This document shows positions 52,410 to 60,760 of a stretch of DNA of 64,000 bases, in pieces. Made by a program: the position numbers and the translations under genes. Positions within the stretch are counted from its first letter, which is position 1; the number at the start of each line of letters is the position of its first letter. The notes under the pieces are model-generated. The model saw only the letters and a list, made by a program, of their open reading frames with translations. It did no database searches and was not told where the DNA came from. This DNA comes from Sphingomonas sp. Root710 (GTDB taxonomy: Bacteria > Pseudomonadota > Alphaproteobacteria > Sphingomonadales > Sphingomonadaceae), in the NCBI RefSeq assembly GCF_001429065.1, contig NZ_LMIB01000001.1:1249933-1313932 (forward strand), read 5' to 3'.

Positions 52410-53804
52410 CTACAGTTCAAGCGATTTTTCGGGCCGCCCGCGTCGTTGCCAATATTCCGCCACATCCCGGCGCAACTCGCCCGCGCATAGGAACAGCGCA
52501 ATCACATTCGGCACCGCCATCAGGAAGAAGCTGCTGTCGATGATGTCGATCACCCGACCGAGGTCGATCACCGCGGCTGGCGGCAGCAGCACGATATAGA
52601 GGATCTTGTACGACCATTGCGCCCTGTCGCCATGGCCAAACAGATAGCCCCAGGCCTGCAATCCATAGAAGCCCCACGCGACCAGCGTCGAATAGGCGAA
52701 CAGGAACACCACCACCGCGAGCAGATAGGGGAACCAGCTCGACACCTGCCCGAAAGCTGCGCTGGTGATCTGGATGCCTTTCAGTCCGGCATCATCCCAG
52801 GTTCCCGCGACGACCAGTGCCAGTCCGCCGAACGCGCAGACGATCATAGTGCCGAGCAGCGGCTCGAGCAACGCGACCATGCCCTCGGACACCGGCTCCT
52901 CGGTCCGCGCCAGGCTGTGCGCCATCACCGCCGATCCGACCCCCGCTTCGCTCGCGAACACAGCGCGGCGCATGCCCGCGACGAACGCGCCCACCGCGCC
53001 GCCCGTCGCCGCCTCCCCGCTCCACGCGCCATGCCAGATCCGCACCAGCGCTTCGGGCACCTCACCCGCATTGAGGATCAGGATCGCCGCGACACCCGCC
53101 AGATAGACCGCGACCTTGAGCGGGGTCAGGCGCTTCGAAACCTCGCCCAGCCAATGCGCCCCGCCCAGCGTCACCAGCGCGACAGAGAAGGCCAGGAAAA
53201 TGCCGTAGGCCCAGCCATTGCTGATCCCGGTCACGGTGCTGACCTGTGCGAAGCTCTGGTTGACCTGCACCATCGGGATCGCCCCGAATAGCGCGAAGAA
53301 GGCGTAGAAGCCGCCGAGCACCAGCCCCAGCCGCGGCCAGCCCTTGCGCGCCAGCACCGCCTTCAGCACATACATCGGCCCGCCATGAACATGCCCGCGC
53401 TCGTCGGTAATGCGATATTTCAGGCCCAGCGTGACTTCGGCCATCTTCACCGTCATCGCGAACCAGCCGATGATGAACATCCACAGGATCGCACCGGGCC
53501 CGCCCATCGTCAGCGCCACCGCGACCCCCGCGATATTGCCGAGCCCGATCGTCCCCGCCAGCGCCGTGGTCAGCGCCGCGAACTGGCTGACGTCGCCCTT
53601 CGCCTCGCCCTCGCGCGGCTGACGGCGCAGCACGTCGAACGCATGACCGACGCAGCGGATATTGGGAAAGCCCAGCCATAGCGTGAAGAACAGCATCGGC
53701 ACGGCGAGGTAGAGCACGATCAGCTCGATCTGCACCCCGAATAGCGGCACCTTAAAAAACACCGCTCCGGCCAGCGCGTCAACGATGCGGTTGAAGCTTT
53801 CCAT
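52410..53804 (-). CDS. Alanine/glycine:cation symporter (AGCS family)
   Basis: This inner-membrane sodium/proton-coupled amino-acid symporter has 464 aa and about 10-11 helices. The AGCS signature GTIGLGNIAGVAVALTMGGPGAILWMFIIGWFAMTVKMAEVTLGLKYR is intact, with the family end block GLQAWGYLFGH and LGRVIDIIDSSFFLMAVPNVIALFL. Likely substrates are alanine or glycine. It is transcribed away from the AT-rich insert and toward it; the insert ends about 40 bp away. Confidence 0.93.
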   Translation of the reverse strand: MESFNRIVDALAGAVFFKVPLFGVQIELIVLYLAVPMLFFTLWLGFPNIRCVGHAFDVLRRQPREGEAKGDVSQFAALTTALAGTIGLGNIAGVAVALTMGGPGAILWMFIIGWFAMTVKMAEVTLGLKYRITDERGHVHGGPMYVLKAVLARKGWPRLGLVLGGFYAFFALFGAIPMVQVNQSFAQVSTVTGISNGWAYGIFLAFSVALVTLGGAHWLGEVSKRLTPLKVAVYLAGVAAILILNAGEVPEALVRIWHGAWSGEAATGGAVGAFVAGMRRAVFASEAGVGSAVMAHSLARTEEPVSEGMVALLEPLLGTMIVCAFGGLALVVAGTWDDAGLKGIQITSAAFGQVSSWFPYLLAVVVFLFAYSTLVAWGFYGLQAWGYLFGHGDRAQWSYKILYIVLLPPAAVIDLGRVIDIIDSSFFLMAVPNVIALFLCAGELRRDVAEYWQRRGRPEKSLEL

Positions 53805-53863
53805 CAGCGAACGATGGCGGGAAGCGTTGGAAAAGTCATCCAGCCATCACGCATCACAACATG

Positions 53864-54472
53864 TTACCAGTCGCGCTGAACATGCGGCCGGATCGGGGTC
53901 CGCCTCGGTCCGGCCTGTTCCTCAAGCAATTCCTCCAGCAGCGCCTCGCCATCAGGCCAATAGCCGAGGCCCGAGCTGGCATTGATATGCCCGGCCTGCC
54001 CGACATCGACGAAGCGGCTGCCCCAGGCACGCGCCAGCGCCTCCAACCGGTCGAACGCCGCATAGCGATCATCGCGGCTGGCGACGAGGATCGAGGGAAA
54101 GGGCAGCAGCCGCGCCGGCGCTGGCGCAAAGCGGCGCACGAAGGGATGGGCGTCCCCCGCATCGACATCCGGCGGCGCGACCAGCAGGGCTCCCTTGATC
54201 CGCGCCAGCTTCTCCGGCGCAGCGCCCAGTGCCCACCAGGCGATCGTCAGGCAGCCCAGGCTGTGCGCGATCAACACGATCGGCCCATCGGTCATCGCCA
54301 GCGCGGCGTCGAGCCGTTCGGTCCAGATGCGCCGGTCAGGCTCCGACCAGCAGCCGAGATCGACCCGGCGGCAATCGCTGCGCCGTTCCTCCCATAGGCT
54401 CTGCCAATGGTCTGGCCCCGAATTGTCGAGCCCCGGCACGACCAGGCACAGCGGCGAAAGCTCAAGCGACAT
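53864..54472 (-). CDS. RBBP9/YdeN-type alpha/beta hydrolase
   Basis: The 202-aa protein has the small serine hydrolase fold: CLVVPGLDNSGPDHWQSLWEE at the start (family block), VLIAHSLGCLTIAWW (nucleophile elbow A-H-S-L-G), SILVASRDDRYAAFDR (Asp region) and VGQAGHINASSGLG (catalytic His). Start ATG at 54472 overlaps the end of cysE by 11 bp; the longer start at 54511 lies deeper in cysE. The substrate is unknown. Confidence 0.88.
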   Translation of the reverse strand: MSLELSPLCLVVPGLDNSGPDHWQSLWEERRSDCRRVDLGCWSEPDRRIWTERLDAALAMTDGPIVLIAHSLGCLTIAWWALGAAPEKLARIKGALLVAPPDVDAGDAHPFVRRFAPAPARLLPFPSILVASRDDRYAAFDRLEALARAWGSRFVDVGQAGHINASSGLGYWPDGEALLEELLEEQAGPRRTPIRPHVQRDW

Positions 54473-55436
54473 CGCTATCACCCAGCAGGTCGAGCAGTTC
54501 GGACGATGCATCGCGATGCGCCCGTGCCTGGCTGATCGTGCTGCCCGGCGGCACGCTACTGGTCAGCCAGACATTGCCGCCGATCGTCGATCCCGCGCCG
54601 ATCGTCACTCGGCCGAGGATCGTCGCGCCCGCATAGATGACGACATCGTCCTCGACGATCGGATGACGCGCCAACCCACGCCGCAGCGCGCCATCGGCAT
54701 CCGCCGGAAAGCTGCGCGCGCCCAGCGTCACCGCCTGATAGAGCCGCACCCGCTTGCCGATCACTGCGGTCTCGCCGATCACCAGCCCGGTTCCATGATC
54801 GATGAAGAAGGACTCGCCGATCGATGCCCCCGGATGGATGTCGATCCCGGTCCGCGAATTAGCGAGCTCGGAAATGATCCGCGCGACCAGCGGCGCGCCG
54901 AGCCCGTGGAGCAGATGCGCCAACCGGTGATGCACGATCGCGATCACGCAAGGGTAGCAGAGCAGCACCTCATCGACGCTGCGCGCCGCCGGGTCGCCGG
55001 CATAGGCCGCCTCGACATCGGTATCGATCAACCGCCGCAGCGCGGGCAGCTTGGTCGCGAAATGCCCGATGATCCGTCCCGCCTCGCCGTCGACCAGTTC
55101 GGGCGATGTAGCGCCAATCGAATAGCCGAGTTCCAGCCGAATCTGGCCATATAGCCGGCTCAAGGCGGTCTGCAATGTTTCAGCCACGAACGCCTCTTCA
55201 TTGTGCGCGCGCACGAAGCTGGGCCCCAGTCGCAGCGGAAACAGCGCGCCGCACAGCGCATCCATGATCTTGCCGAGGACATGCCGTGACGGAAAACCGA
55301 CCGCGCCATATTCGGCATGGCGCTTATGCGCGCTGCGCCAGTCTTCGCGGGCATCGCGCAGTTCGGCGGTGATCGCGTCGATATCCCAATATTGGCCGGG
55401 CGGCGCGGCGGTCGTCTCGTCATGGAGTTCGGTCAT
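54462..55436 (-). CDS. cysE: Serine O-acetyltransferase (EpsC/CysE type)
   Basis: This enzyme makes O-acetylserine from serine and acetyl-CoA, the first step of cysteine synthesis. The 324-aa EpsC-type enzyme has a helical N-domain and a left-handed beta-helix with hexapeptide repeats: GIDIHPGASIGESFFIDHGTGLVIGETAVIGKRVRLYQAVTLGARSF, then HPIVEDDVVIYAGATILGRVTIGAGSTIGGNVWL. The HGTG catalytic region is present. It ends in an overlap with the hydrolase gene. Confidence 0.93.
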   Translation of the reverse strand: MTELHDETTAAPPGQYWDIDAITAELRDAREDWRSAHKRHAEYGAVGFPSRHVLGKIMDALCGALFPLRLGPSFVRAHNEEAFVAETLQTALSRLYGQIRLELGYSIGATSPELVDGEAGRIIGHFATKLPALRRLIDTDVEAAYAGDPAARSVDEVLLCYPCVIAIVHHRLAHLLHGLGAPLVARIISELANSRTGIDIHPGASIGESFFIDHGTGLVIGETAVIGKRVRLYQAVTLGARSFPADADGALRRGLARHPIVEDDVVIYAGATILGRVTIGAGSTIGGNVWLTSSVPPGSTISQARAHRDASSELLDLLGDSDVA

Positions 55437-55579
55437 ACATTTCTCTTCTCACACTATGCTTCTTTCGTACCCCTGCGTTGCTGAGGCCTGAAGAAAGTTT
55501 TCCCTACCGATTTGATAGTAATAATGTTCGACCCTCGTTCGGGTCGGGACAAGCCAGTGACCGGCTGCTATGCGAAGCT

Positions 55580-55957
55580 ATGGTTCCCCGTCTCGGCCCC
55601 CTGAAACTCAAGGCACAAATCTTCTGCGGCGACGAACCCGCCATGGGGCCCGGTAAGGCCGACCTGCTCGAAGCGATCGACCGCGAGGGTTCGATTTCGG
55701 CAGCAGGCCGGGCGTTGGGCATGAGCTATCGGCGGACCTGGCTGCTCGTCGACAGCATGAACCGCTGTTGGGTCGACAAGCTCGTGGATACTACCCCCGG
55801 CGGCGGTAGCGATAAGGGCGCACGGATCACGCCGTGTGGCAAACAGGTGCTCGCCGCCTATCGCGCACTGGAAAGCCGCCTGCTCGAAACCGCCGACGCT
55901 GGCAGCCTCGACGCCCTGTCTCCGCTGCTCCGGGAAAAGCCGCTTCCGCCGAGTTGA
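55580..55957 (+). CDS. modE: ModE-type N-terminal HTH regulator (single domain)
   Basis: From the ATG at 55580 the protein is about 125 aa and is only a winged HTH: LKAQIFCGDEPAMGPGKADLLEAIDREGSISAAGRALGMSYRRTWLLVDSMNR (the LysR/ModE-like GSISAAGRALGMSYRRAW signature). The two C-terminal Mop domains that bind molybdate in E. coli ModE are absent. It lies 65 bp upstream of modA, with a palindromic AT-rich element between. It probably controls the modABC operon and perhaps itself; how it senses molybdate is unclear. Confidence 0.88.
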   Translation: MVPRLGPLKLKAQIFCGDEPAMGPGKADLLEAIDREGSISAAGRALGMSYRRTWLLVDSMNRCWVDKLVDTTPGGGSDKGARITPCGKQVLAAYRALESRLLETADAGSLDALSPLLREKPLPPS

Positions 55958-55965
55958 GGAAGCTT

Positions 55966-55987
55966 GCCATATACGAATGGATATAGC
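55966..55987. promoter_or_regulatory. Candidate ModE operator (Mo-box) upstream of modA
   Basis: An imperfect inverted repeat (GCCATATAC ... GATATAGC, 22 bp) rich in ATAT lies 36 bp before the modA GTG. It resembles the CGNTATATA-type ModE boxes, but the match is loose and the assignment rests mainly on position. Confidence 0.4.
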
Positions 55988-56022
55988 ATTGCCGCGCAAC
56001 TTCGTTGCCGGAAGGAAATGCC

Positions 56023-56775
56023 GTGCGCATCGCCACCTTGCCTACATGCCTATGGACACTTTTCGCGGCGCTTCTCGCCATCCCAGCCGCTGCGGCCGAG
56101 ACCCAAGTCGCCGTCGCCGCCAATTTCACCGAACCCGCCAAGGAGATCGCCGCCGGCTTCGAAAGGGCAACCGGTCACAAGGCTGTGCTCGCCTTCGGTG
56201 CGTCGGGAGCTTTTTATACCCAGATCAGCCATGGCGCGCCGTTCGAGGTCTTTCTGTCGGCAGACACGGAGCGGCCCGCCAAGGCAGAAAAGGAAGGCCT
56301 CGCCGTGCCGGGCACCCGCTTTACCTACGCGGTCGGTCAGCTTGTCCTCTATTCGGCGAAACGGGGTCTCGTCGACGGTAAGGGGGCGGTCCTCAGGACA
56401 GGCAAGTTCGACAAAGTCGCGATCGCCGATCCCGCCACTGCTCCCTATGGCGTCGCTGCGGTCGAAACACTGCAGAGCCTGGGAATCTACGAAATGCTCA
56501 AGCCGAAGCTCGTCACGGGCAGCTCGATCGCCCAGGCTTATCAGTTCACCTCTACCGGCGCGGCGCAGCTTGGCTTCGTAGCACTCGGCCAGGTGATCGC
56601 CGTACCTGACGGTTCGCGCTGGCTTGTCCCGGCAAAACTCCACACCCCGATCGATCAGCAGGCAGTGCTGCTCAGGACGGGCGAGAAGAATCCGGCGGCC
56701 GTCGCCTTCATCAAATATTTGAAAAGCCGCCCCGCGCTCGCCATCATCAAGCGCTATGGCTATGCCGCCCGATAA
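56023..56775 (+). CDS. modA: Molybdate-binding periplasmic protein ModA
   Basis: The start is GTG at 56023, after a GAAGGA site. The 250-aa product has a signal peptide ending AAAAE and the ModA fold: TQVAVAANFTEPAKEIAAGFERATGHKAVLAFGASGAFYTQISHGAPFEVFLSAD (broken here into blocks), LVLYSAKRGL, ATAPYGVAAVETLQSLG and FVALGQVIAV. It captures molybdate or tungstate in the periplasm for ModB-ModC. An earlier in-frame TTG at 56005 is less likely. Confidence 0.94.
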   Translation: MRIATLPTCLWTLFAALLAIPAAAAETQVAVAANFTEPAKEIAAGFERATGHKAVLAFGASGAFYTQISHGAPFEVFLSADTERPAKAEKEGLAVPGTRFTYAVGQLVLYSAKRGLVDGKGAVLRTGKFDKVAIADPATAPYGVAAVETLQSLGIYEMLKPKLVTGSSIAQAYQFTSTGAAQLGFVALGQVIAVPDGSRWLVPAKLHTPIDQQAVLLRTGEKNPAAVAFIKYLKSRPALAIIKRYGYAAR

Positions 56776-56793
56776 CCCGATGGCTTGTAACTG

Positions 56794-57459
56794 ATGGGCC
56801 TTGTCCTGGCGACGACCGCCGAGCTGGCGCTCGTCACCACGATCCTGTTGATCCTGTTAGCCACCCCTTTGGCCTGGTGGCTCGCCCGCTCGCGTGTCTG
56901 GTGGAAGGAGGTCGTCGGCGCGATCTCGGCCTTGCCGCTCGTTCTCCCACCGACGGTGATCGGCTTCTACGTCCTGATCGCGCTCGGCCCGAACAGCCCC
57001 TTGATGGCGCTGCTCCAGCCTTTCGGCATCCGCACCCTGGCCTTCAGCTTCACCGGGCTCGTCATCGGTTCGCTCTTCTATTCATTGCCCTTCGCGGTGC
57101 AGCCGCTGCGCACCGCCTTCGAAGCGATCGGCGACCGCCCCCTCGAAATCGCAGCGACAATGGGGGCGAAGCATCTCGACCGTTTCCTGACGGTTGCGCT
57201 CCCCCTCTCCCGCCGTGGTTTTCTGTCGGCGGCGATCCTGGTGTTCGCGCACACCGTCGGCGAGTTCGGTGTGGTGCTGATGATTGGCGGCAATATCCCG
57301 GGTAAGACCGAAGTGCTCTCGACCCGTATCTACCAGCTCGTCGAGAGTCTCCAGTTCGGCGAGGCGCACCGGATTGCCGCTCTGCTCGTCTTCTTCTCCT
57401 TTGCCGCCCTGCTCGCCTTGCTTCTAGTCGAGCGGCGGATCGGGAACGTCCAGCCATGA
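56794..57459 (+). CDS. modB: Molybdate ABC transporter permease ModB
   Basis: The 221-aa membrane protein has about five helices and the permease EAA-type loop ALEIA-like PLEIAATMGAKHLDRFLTVALPLSRRGFLSAAILVF. It begins in the run LATTAELALVTTILLILLATPLAWWLAR. It starts 18 bp after modA and overlaps modC by 4 bp. Confidence 0.93.
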   Translation: MGLVLATTAELALVTTILLILLATPLAWWLARSRVWWKEVVGAISALPLVLPPTVIGFYVLIALGPNSPLMALLQPFGIRTLAFSFTGLVIGSLFYSLPFAVQPLRTAFEAIGDRPLEIAATMGAKHLDRFLTVALPLSRRGFLSAAILVFAHTVGEFGVVLMIGGNIPGKTEVLSTRIYQLVESLQFGEAHRIAALLVFFSFAALLALLLVERRIGNVQP

Positions 57460-58088
57460 CGATCGCTCTGGCGCTCAACGGCAAGATCGGCGGCGACTTC
57501 GCCCTGCGCATCGAATTCGATGCTCCCTCGCAGGGCGTGACGGCGTTGCTCGGTCCCTCGGGCTCGGGGAAGACATCGGTGCTGCGAGCGCTCGCCGGGC
57601 TTGCGCGGATCCCGGGCCGGATCGTAGTCGACGGCGAAATCTGGCAGGACGGAAAGACCTTCCTCGCCCCCGAGTTGCGGCGCACCGGTTATGTTTTTCA
57701 AGGGGCCGGCCTGCTCCCGCATCTCAGCGTCGCAGCAAATCTTGATTATGCCGAGCGCCGCGCGCCGCAGGGCCCTTTCGCTCGCGACGCCATCATCGAA
57801 AACACCGGGATCGCGCATCTGCTCGATCGCCTGCCCTCACGCTTGTCGGGTGGCGAGGCGCAGCGCGCCAGCATCGCTCGTGCCCTGCTGAGCCAGCCGC
57901 GGCTGCTGCTGATGGACGAACCGCTCTCCGCCCTCGACAGCGGCGCCCGCGGCAATTTGCTCGATTGGCTGGAGGCCCTGCTCGTCGATATCGCCATCCC
58001 GGTCTTCTACGTGACCCATGACCATGCCGAGGCGGCGCGTCTGGCCGCGCGCACGATCCGGATCAGCGATGGCCGGCTATCGGACTGA
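57456..58088 (+). CDS. modC: Molybdate ABC transporter ATP-binding protein ModC (short form)
   Basis: The 210-aa ATPase has Walker A (GPSGSGKTSVLRAL), Q-loop region (TGYVFQGAGLLPHLSV), signature (RLSGGEAQRASIARALL), Walker B (LLLMDEPLSALD) and H-loop (FYVTHDHAEAARLA). E. coli ModC is about 350 aa, with a C-terminal TOBE/Mop molybdate-binding regulatory domain; that domain is absent here. Start ATG at 57456 overlaps the modB stop by 4 nt. Confidence 0.93.
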   Translation: MTIALALNGKIGGDFALRIEFDAPSQGVTALLGPSGSGKTSVLRALAGLARIPGRIVVDGEIWQDGKTFLAPELRRTGYVFQGAGLLPHLSVAANLDYAERRAPQGPFARDAIIENTGIAHLLDRLPSRLSGGEAQRASIARALLSQPRLLLMDEPLSALDSGARGNLLDWLEALLVDIAIPVFYVTHDHAEAARLAARTIRISDGRLSD

Positions 58089-58094
58089 CCCTCG

Positions 58095-58514
58095 CTAGTG
58101 CCGCTCAACCGGCGGCGTGCCGGCCAGCTTGGCAGCTTCGGCCTCAGTCACCGGTTCCTGATACTCATTGCCGAAATGGGTACGGACATAGCCTACCACC
58201 GCGGCGATCTGGGCGGGCTTCAGCACGTCGCTATGCCACGGCATCGCTCCCTTCCCCTTGGCCACGATCGTCAGCGGGTAGGCGGCATATTTCAACCGGC
58301 TGTTGTTCGCGAGCGACGGTATCGTCGCCGCGCCCGTGCCGCCTTTGCCGTCGGCCATGTGGCAACTCTGGCAAATCTGCCGGTAGACCTGCTCTCCGGT
58401 GACGGGCGGCGGAATCTTGCTGCCTATACTGCCCGGCGCGTCGGCCCCGAAAGCTGGCGCAGCCGCCATGATCAGCAACGCCGCGGCGGAATGGAGGGGA
58501 CGGATCATGATCAT
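58095..58514 (-). CDS. Periplasmic c-type cytochrome, partner of the upstream amine oxidase
   Basis: From the ATG at 58514, with a GGAGG site and an ATGA overlap with the amine-oxidase stop, the 139-aa product has a signal peptide (MIMIRPLHSAAALLIMAAAPAFGA). It carries a single heme-c motif, ICQSCHMADGKGG, and a distal Met in GAMPWHSDVL. It is a class I cytochrome c. The overlap with the flavoprotein gene suggests it accepts electrons from it, as cytochrome CycN does for NicA2 in nicotine catabolism; this is inferred. Confidence 0.88.
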   Translation of the reverse strand: MIMIRPLHSAAALLIMAAAPAFGADAPGSIGSKIPPPVTGEQVYRQICQSCHMADGKGGTGAATIPSLANNSRLKYAAYPLTIVAKGKGAMPWHSDVLKPAQIAAVVGYVRTHFGNEYQEPVTEAEAAKLAGTPPVERH

Positions 58515-60106
58515 GCCTCCGAAGCGCGTTTGTGGAGCCGGGTTATCGCATCGATCGAGGACAGCAGCGCACCCTCCATCCAGCAGCCGACATAGGAGGC
58601 ATGCTCGCCGGCCAGCACGATCCGCCCGTCTAGGCCAACCAGCGTTTGATAATATTTCTTGCGGGTGTCGTCGTTCCAGCGTGCGCAGCAGCCCAGCGTC
58701 CATGGCACCCGGCTCCACGCCACCGATGCGCCGCTTCGATATTCCTTGCGATAATTCTCGCCATGCAGCACCGCCCCCTGCGCCAATGCGGCCTCGATCC
58801 GCTCTTCGGGCGTCATCCCGGCGAGCCGGGTCGCACCGATCCCCGCCGCGAAGGCGCCGAGCAGCACCGCAGGGCCGTCGTTGAAGAAATCGAAATTGGG
58901 ATAGGACACCAGGCCGATATCCTGGCTGGTAAAGCTGTGCCCGCCATAGATGTGATCATCTTCTTCCCAGAAGCGGCGGCGCATCTCCAGGCCGATCTTG
59001 ACCATGCCTCCATAGGGAACCGCCTTGATCGCAGCCTGCATCGCGGGCGACACCTGGGTCTCGACCTGGCTCAGCACCGACAGCGGGATCGTGCACACGC
59101 ACCAGTCCGCCTTGGCCTCCTTCATCGCGCCGGAGCCGACATCCTGATAGCTGATCGTAACGCCCGCGCCGTCCTGCGCTATCTTGGTCACCTTGGCGTT
59201 GTGGGTAATGAGCTCCTTGACCTGCTTCTGAAAGGCCTTGCCGATCATGTCCATGCCGCCGACCGGCTGGAACATCGTCGTCTGCATCTCGTAATTCATG
59301 AAGAAGGCCATCGATCGCCAAGCCTGCGAGTCGAGCACGTCCTTGAGACCGAAGGGCTTGGACGGGATCGGCTCGCCATTGATGCCGCCCCCGCCTGGCC
59401 GGTCATAGCCGCGGTGGTTGGCGCTCGCGAGGCTGCTCGAATAGGCGAAGTCATGGTCGAGCCCTCCCCAGGTGCGGAGCGCCTCGAGCAGAACTTCGGC
59501 GTCCTCCTTCGTCACGGCCGCGTCGAGCGCTTTCTGGTTGATCGACTTCGCGAGCAGTTCGGCGACGTGCCCATCGAAGTCGGCAGCAACCTCCTTGTAG
59601 CGGACCGGCTTGCCGCCAAAGGCATCGCCCGAATGAAAGAAGCTGTTGTGGTTAAGCTGGATGAACGGTTCGAGCGCGACGCCGAACGTCTTGCAATAGT
59701 GCAGCAGGGTACGGTGATGATGCGGAATGCGCCACGGGCCGGGGTTCAGATAATTGCCTGGAGTGAAAGCAATTTTTTGCGTCGCACCACCAAGTTCGGT
59801 GTAGGTGTCGCCACCCCGCAATGACCAGTTCCGGCCGCCGGCCCGCGCCTGATATTCCAGGATTTGAACATCGTACCCCGCCTTGCGCAGTTCAAAGGCC
59901 GCCAGCATCCCGGCCAGGCCGGCGCCCAGGACGATGACCGAACTACCCTTCTTGGCGCCGGATAGATTGGGAGGGCCGGAAAATTGCGTCTCTGCCGCGT
60001 GGCCGAGGCTGGTCATCGCCTGATACAAGCCGGCGGCTCCGGCGCTGCGGCCGATCATGGTAAGAAGCTGGCGTCGGGTCGGCGTCGGGAAATCCGGAGA
60101 GGTCAT
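58511..60106 (-). CDS. Tat-exported flavin amine oxidase
   Basis: The 531-aa product from the ATG at 60106 has a Tat-type signal (TRRQLLTMIGRSAGAAGLY). The FAD dinucleotide motif follows (VIVLGAGLAGMLAAFELRKAGYDVQILEYQ, then ARAGGRNWSLRGGD, the GGR block). Later blocks are PVGGMDMIGKAF, VPYGGMVKIGLEMRRRFWEED and the C-terminal VLAGEHASYVGCWMEGALLSSIDA. It is related to L-amino-acid oxidase and nicotine/pseudooxynicotine oxidases. The substrate cannot be assigned. The adjoining cytochrome c gene suggests it is a dehydrogenase rather than an O2-using oxidase. Confidence 0.88.
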   Translation of the reverse strand: MTSPDFPTPTRRQLLTMIGRSAGAAGLYQAMTSLGHAAETQFSGPPNLSGAKKGSSVIVLGAGLAGMLAAFELRKAGYDVQILEYQARAGGRNWSLRGGDTYTELGGATQKIAFTPGNYLNPGPWRIPHHHRTLLHYCKTFGVALEPFIQLNHNSFFHSGDAFGGKPVRYKEVAADFDGHVAELLAKSINQKALDAAVTKEDAEVLLEALRTWGGLDHDFAYSSSLASANHRGYDRPGGGGINGEPIPSKPFGLKDVLDSQAWRSMAFFMNYEMQTTMFQPVGGMDMIGKAFQKQVKELITHNAKVTKIAQDGAGVTISYQDVGSGAMKEAKADWCVCTIPLSVLSQVETQVSPAMQAAIKAVPYGGMVKIGLEMRRRFWEEDDHIYGGHSFTSQDIGLVSYPNFDFFNDGPAVLLGAFAAGIGATRLAGMTPEERIEAALAQGAVLHGENYRKEYRSGASVAWSRVPWTLGCCARWNDDTRKKYYQTLVGLDGRIVLAGEHASYVGCWMEGALLSSIDAITRLHKRASEA

Positions 60107-60191
60107 GCGGGCAGCTCCCATATGCTGCACCTGCGTACGAATAGCGCCTGCCCCTGGTCAATGAATTATTTTTCCTCGAGAGAAAATATCT

Positions 60192-60449
60192 TCAGCGCGG
60201 GGCGACATGCGCGGTCGCGGGCCTCCTGCGCGCCGCCGGGCCCGCCTTCGCCGCAAGCGCGGCTTCCATGAGCGTCGCCTCCCTGTCCAGCGACGCAGCG
60301 ATCTCGTACAGCTGCTGGCGGGCATCGTCGCTGAACGCCGCATCTCCCAGCGACCGGGCCTTCCGCGCTTCGCGACGCAGCTGCGCGACGCTGGAGGGCT
60401 CCGGCGCGGCCTCGCCGGTTCGGTCGATATTGGAATTACGATACGTCAT
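60192..60449 (-). CDS. Small hypothetical protein
   Basis: The 85-aa product (MTYRNSNIDRTGEAAPEPSS) is Arg/Ala-rich and helical (VAQLRREARKARSLGDAAF, LYEIAASLDREATLMEAALAAK). No family or signal was recognised; the ribosome-binding site is weak. The longer frame to 60515 has no support. It is kept at modest confidence because its frame is open and lies between well-spaced neighbours. Confidence 0.45.
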   Translation of the reverse strand: MTYRNSNIDRTGEAAPEPSSVAQLRREARKARSLGDAAFSDDARQQLYEIAASLDREATLMEAALAAKAGPAARRRPATAHVAPR

Positions 60450-60577
60450 GGGAGCATTTGACACCACGACCCCTGAACACATCATTACGAAACCCGACGA
60501 TTTGCAATTGTTCACAGCGATAATGCGCCCGCTGATGTTACAGCCCGCGCCGGAGAAGCTATCTCCGGAGGATTTCC

Positions 60578-60739
60578 ATGATCGAAATCAACGACGAGAA
60601 GCTCAGCCATTATACGCGCAGGATCCAGCGAGAGCGGGAAGCTGCTGAGCTGGCACCGTCCGAAGCCATCCGCGAGCTTCACCTCAGGATTGCCGAAATA
60701 TATGAACGCGAGCTCGCCACCATCCGCTCGCTATCTTGA
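60578..60739 (+). CDS. Small 53-aa conserved-type protein
   Basis: The ATG at 60578 follows a GGAGG site with ideal spacing. It encodes a 53-aa helical, charged product (MIEINDEKLSHYTRRIQRER ... ELHLRIAEIYERELATIRSLS). Proteins of this size with an 'REAxxAPSxxxRELHLRMAxLYERRL' pattern recur in sphingomonads. It has no signal and an unknown role. It ends 22 bp before the convergent MFS gene stop. Confidence 0.65.
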   Translation: MIEINDEKLSHYTRRIQREREAAELAPSEAIRELHLRIAEIYERELATIRSLS

Positions 60740-60760
60740 ACGGGGCCGGCCCGCCACCGC

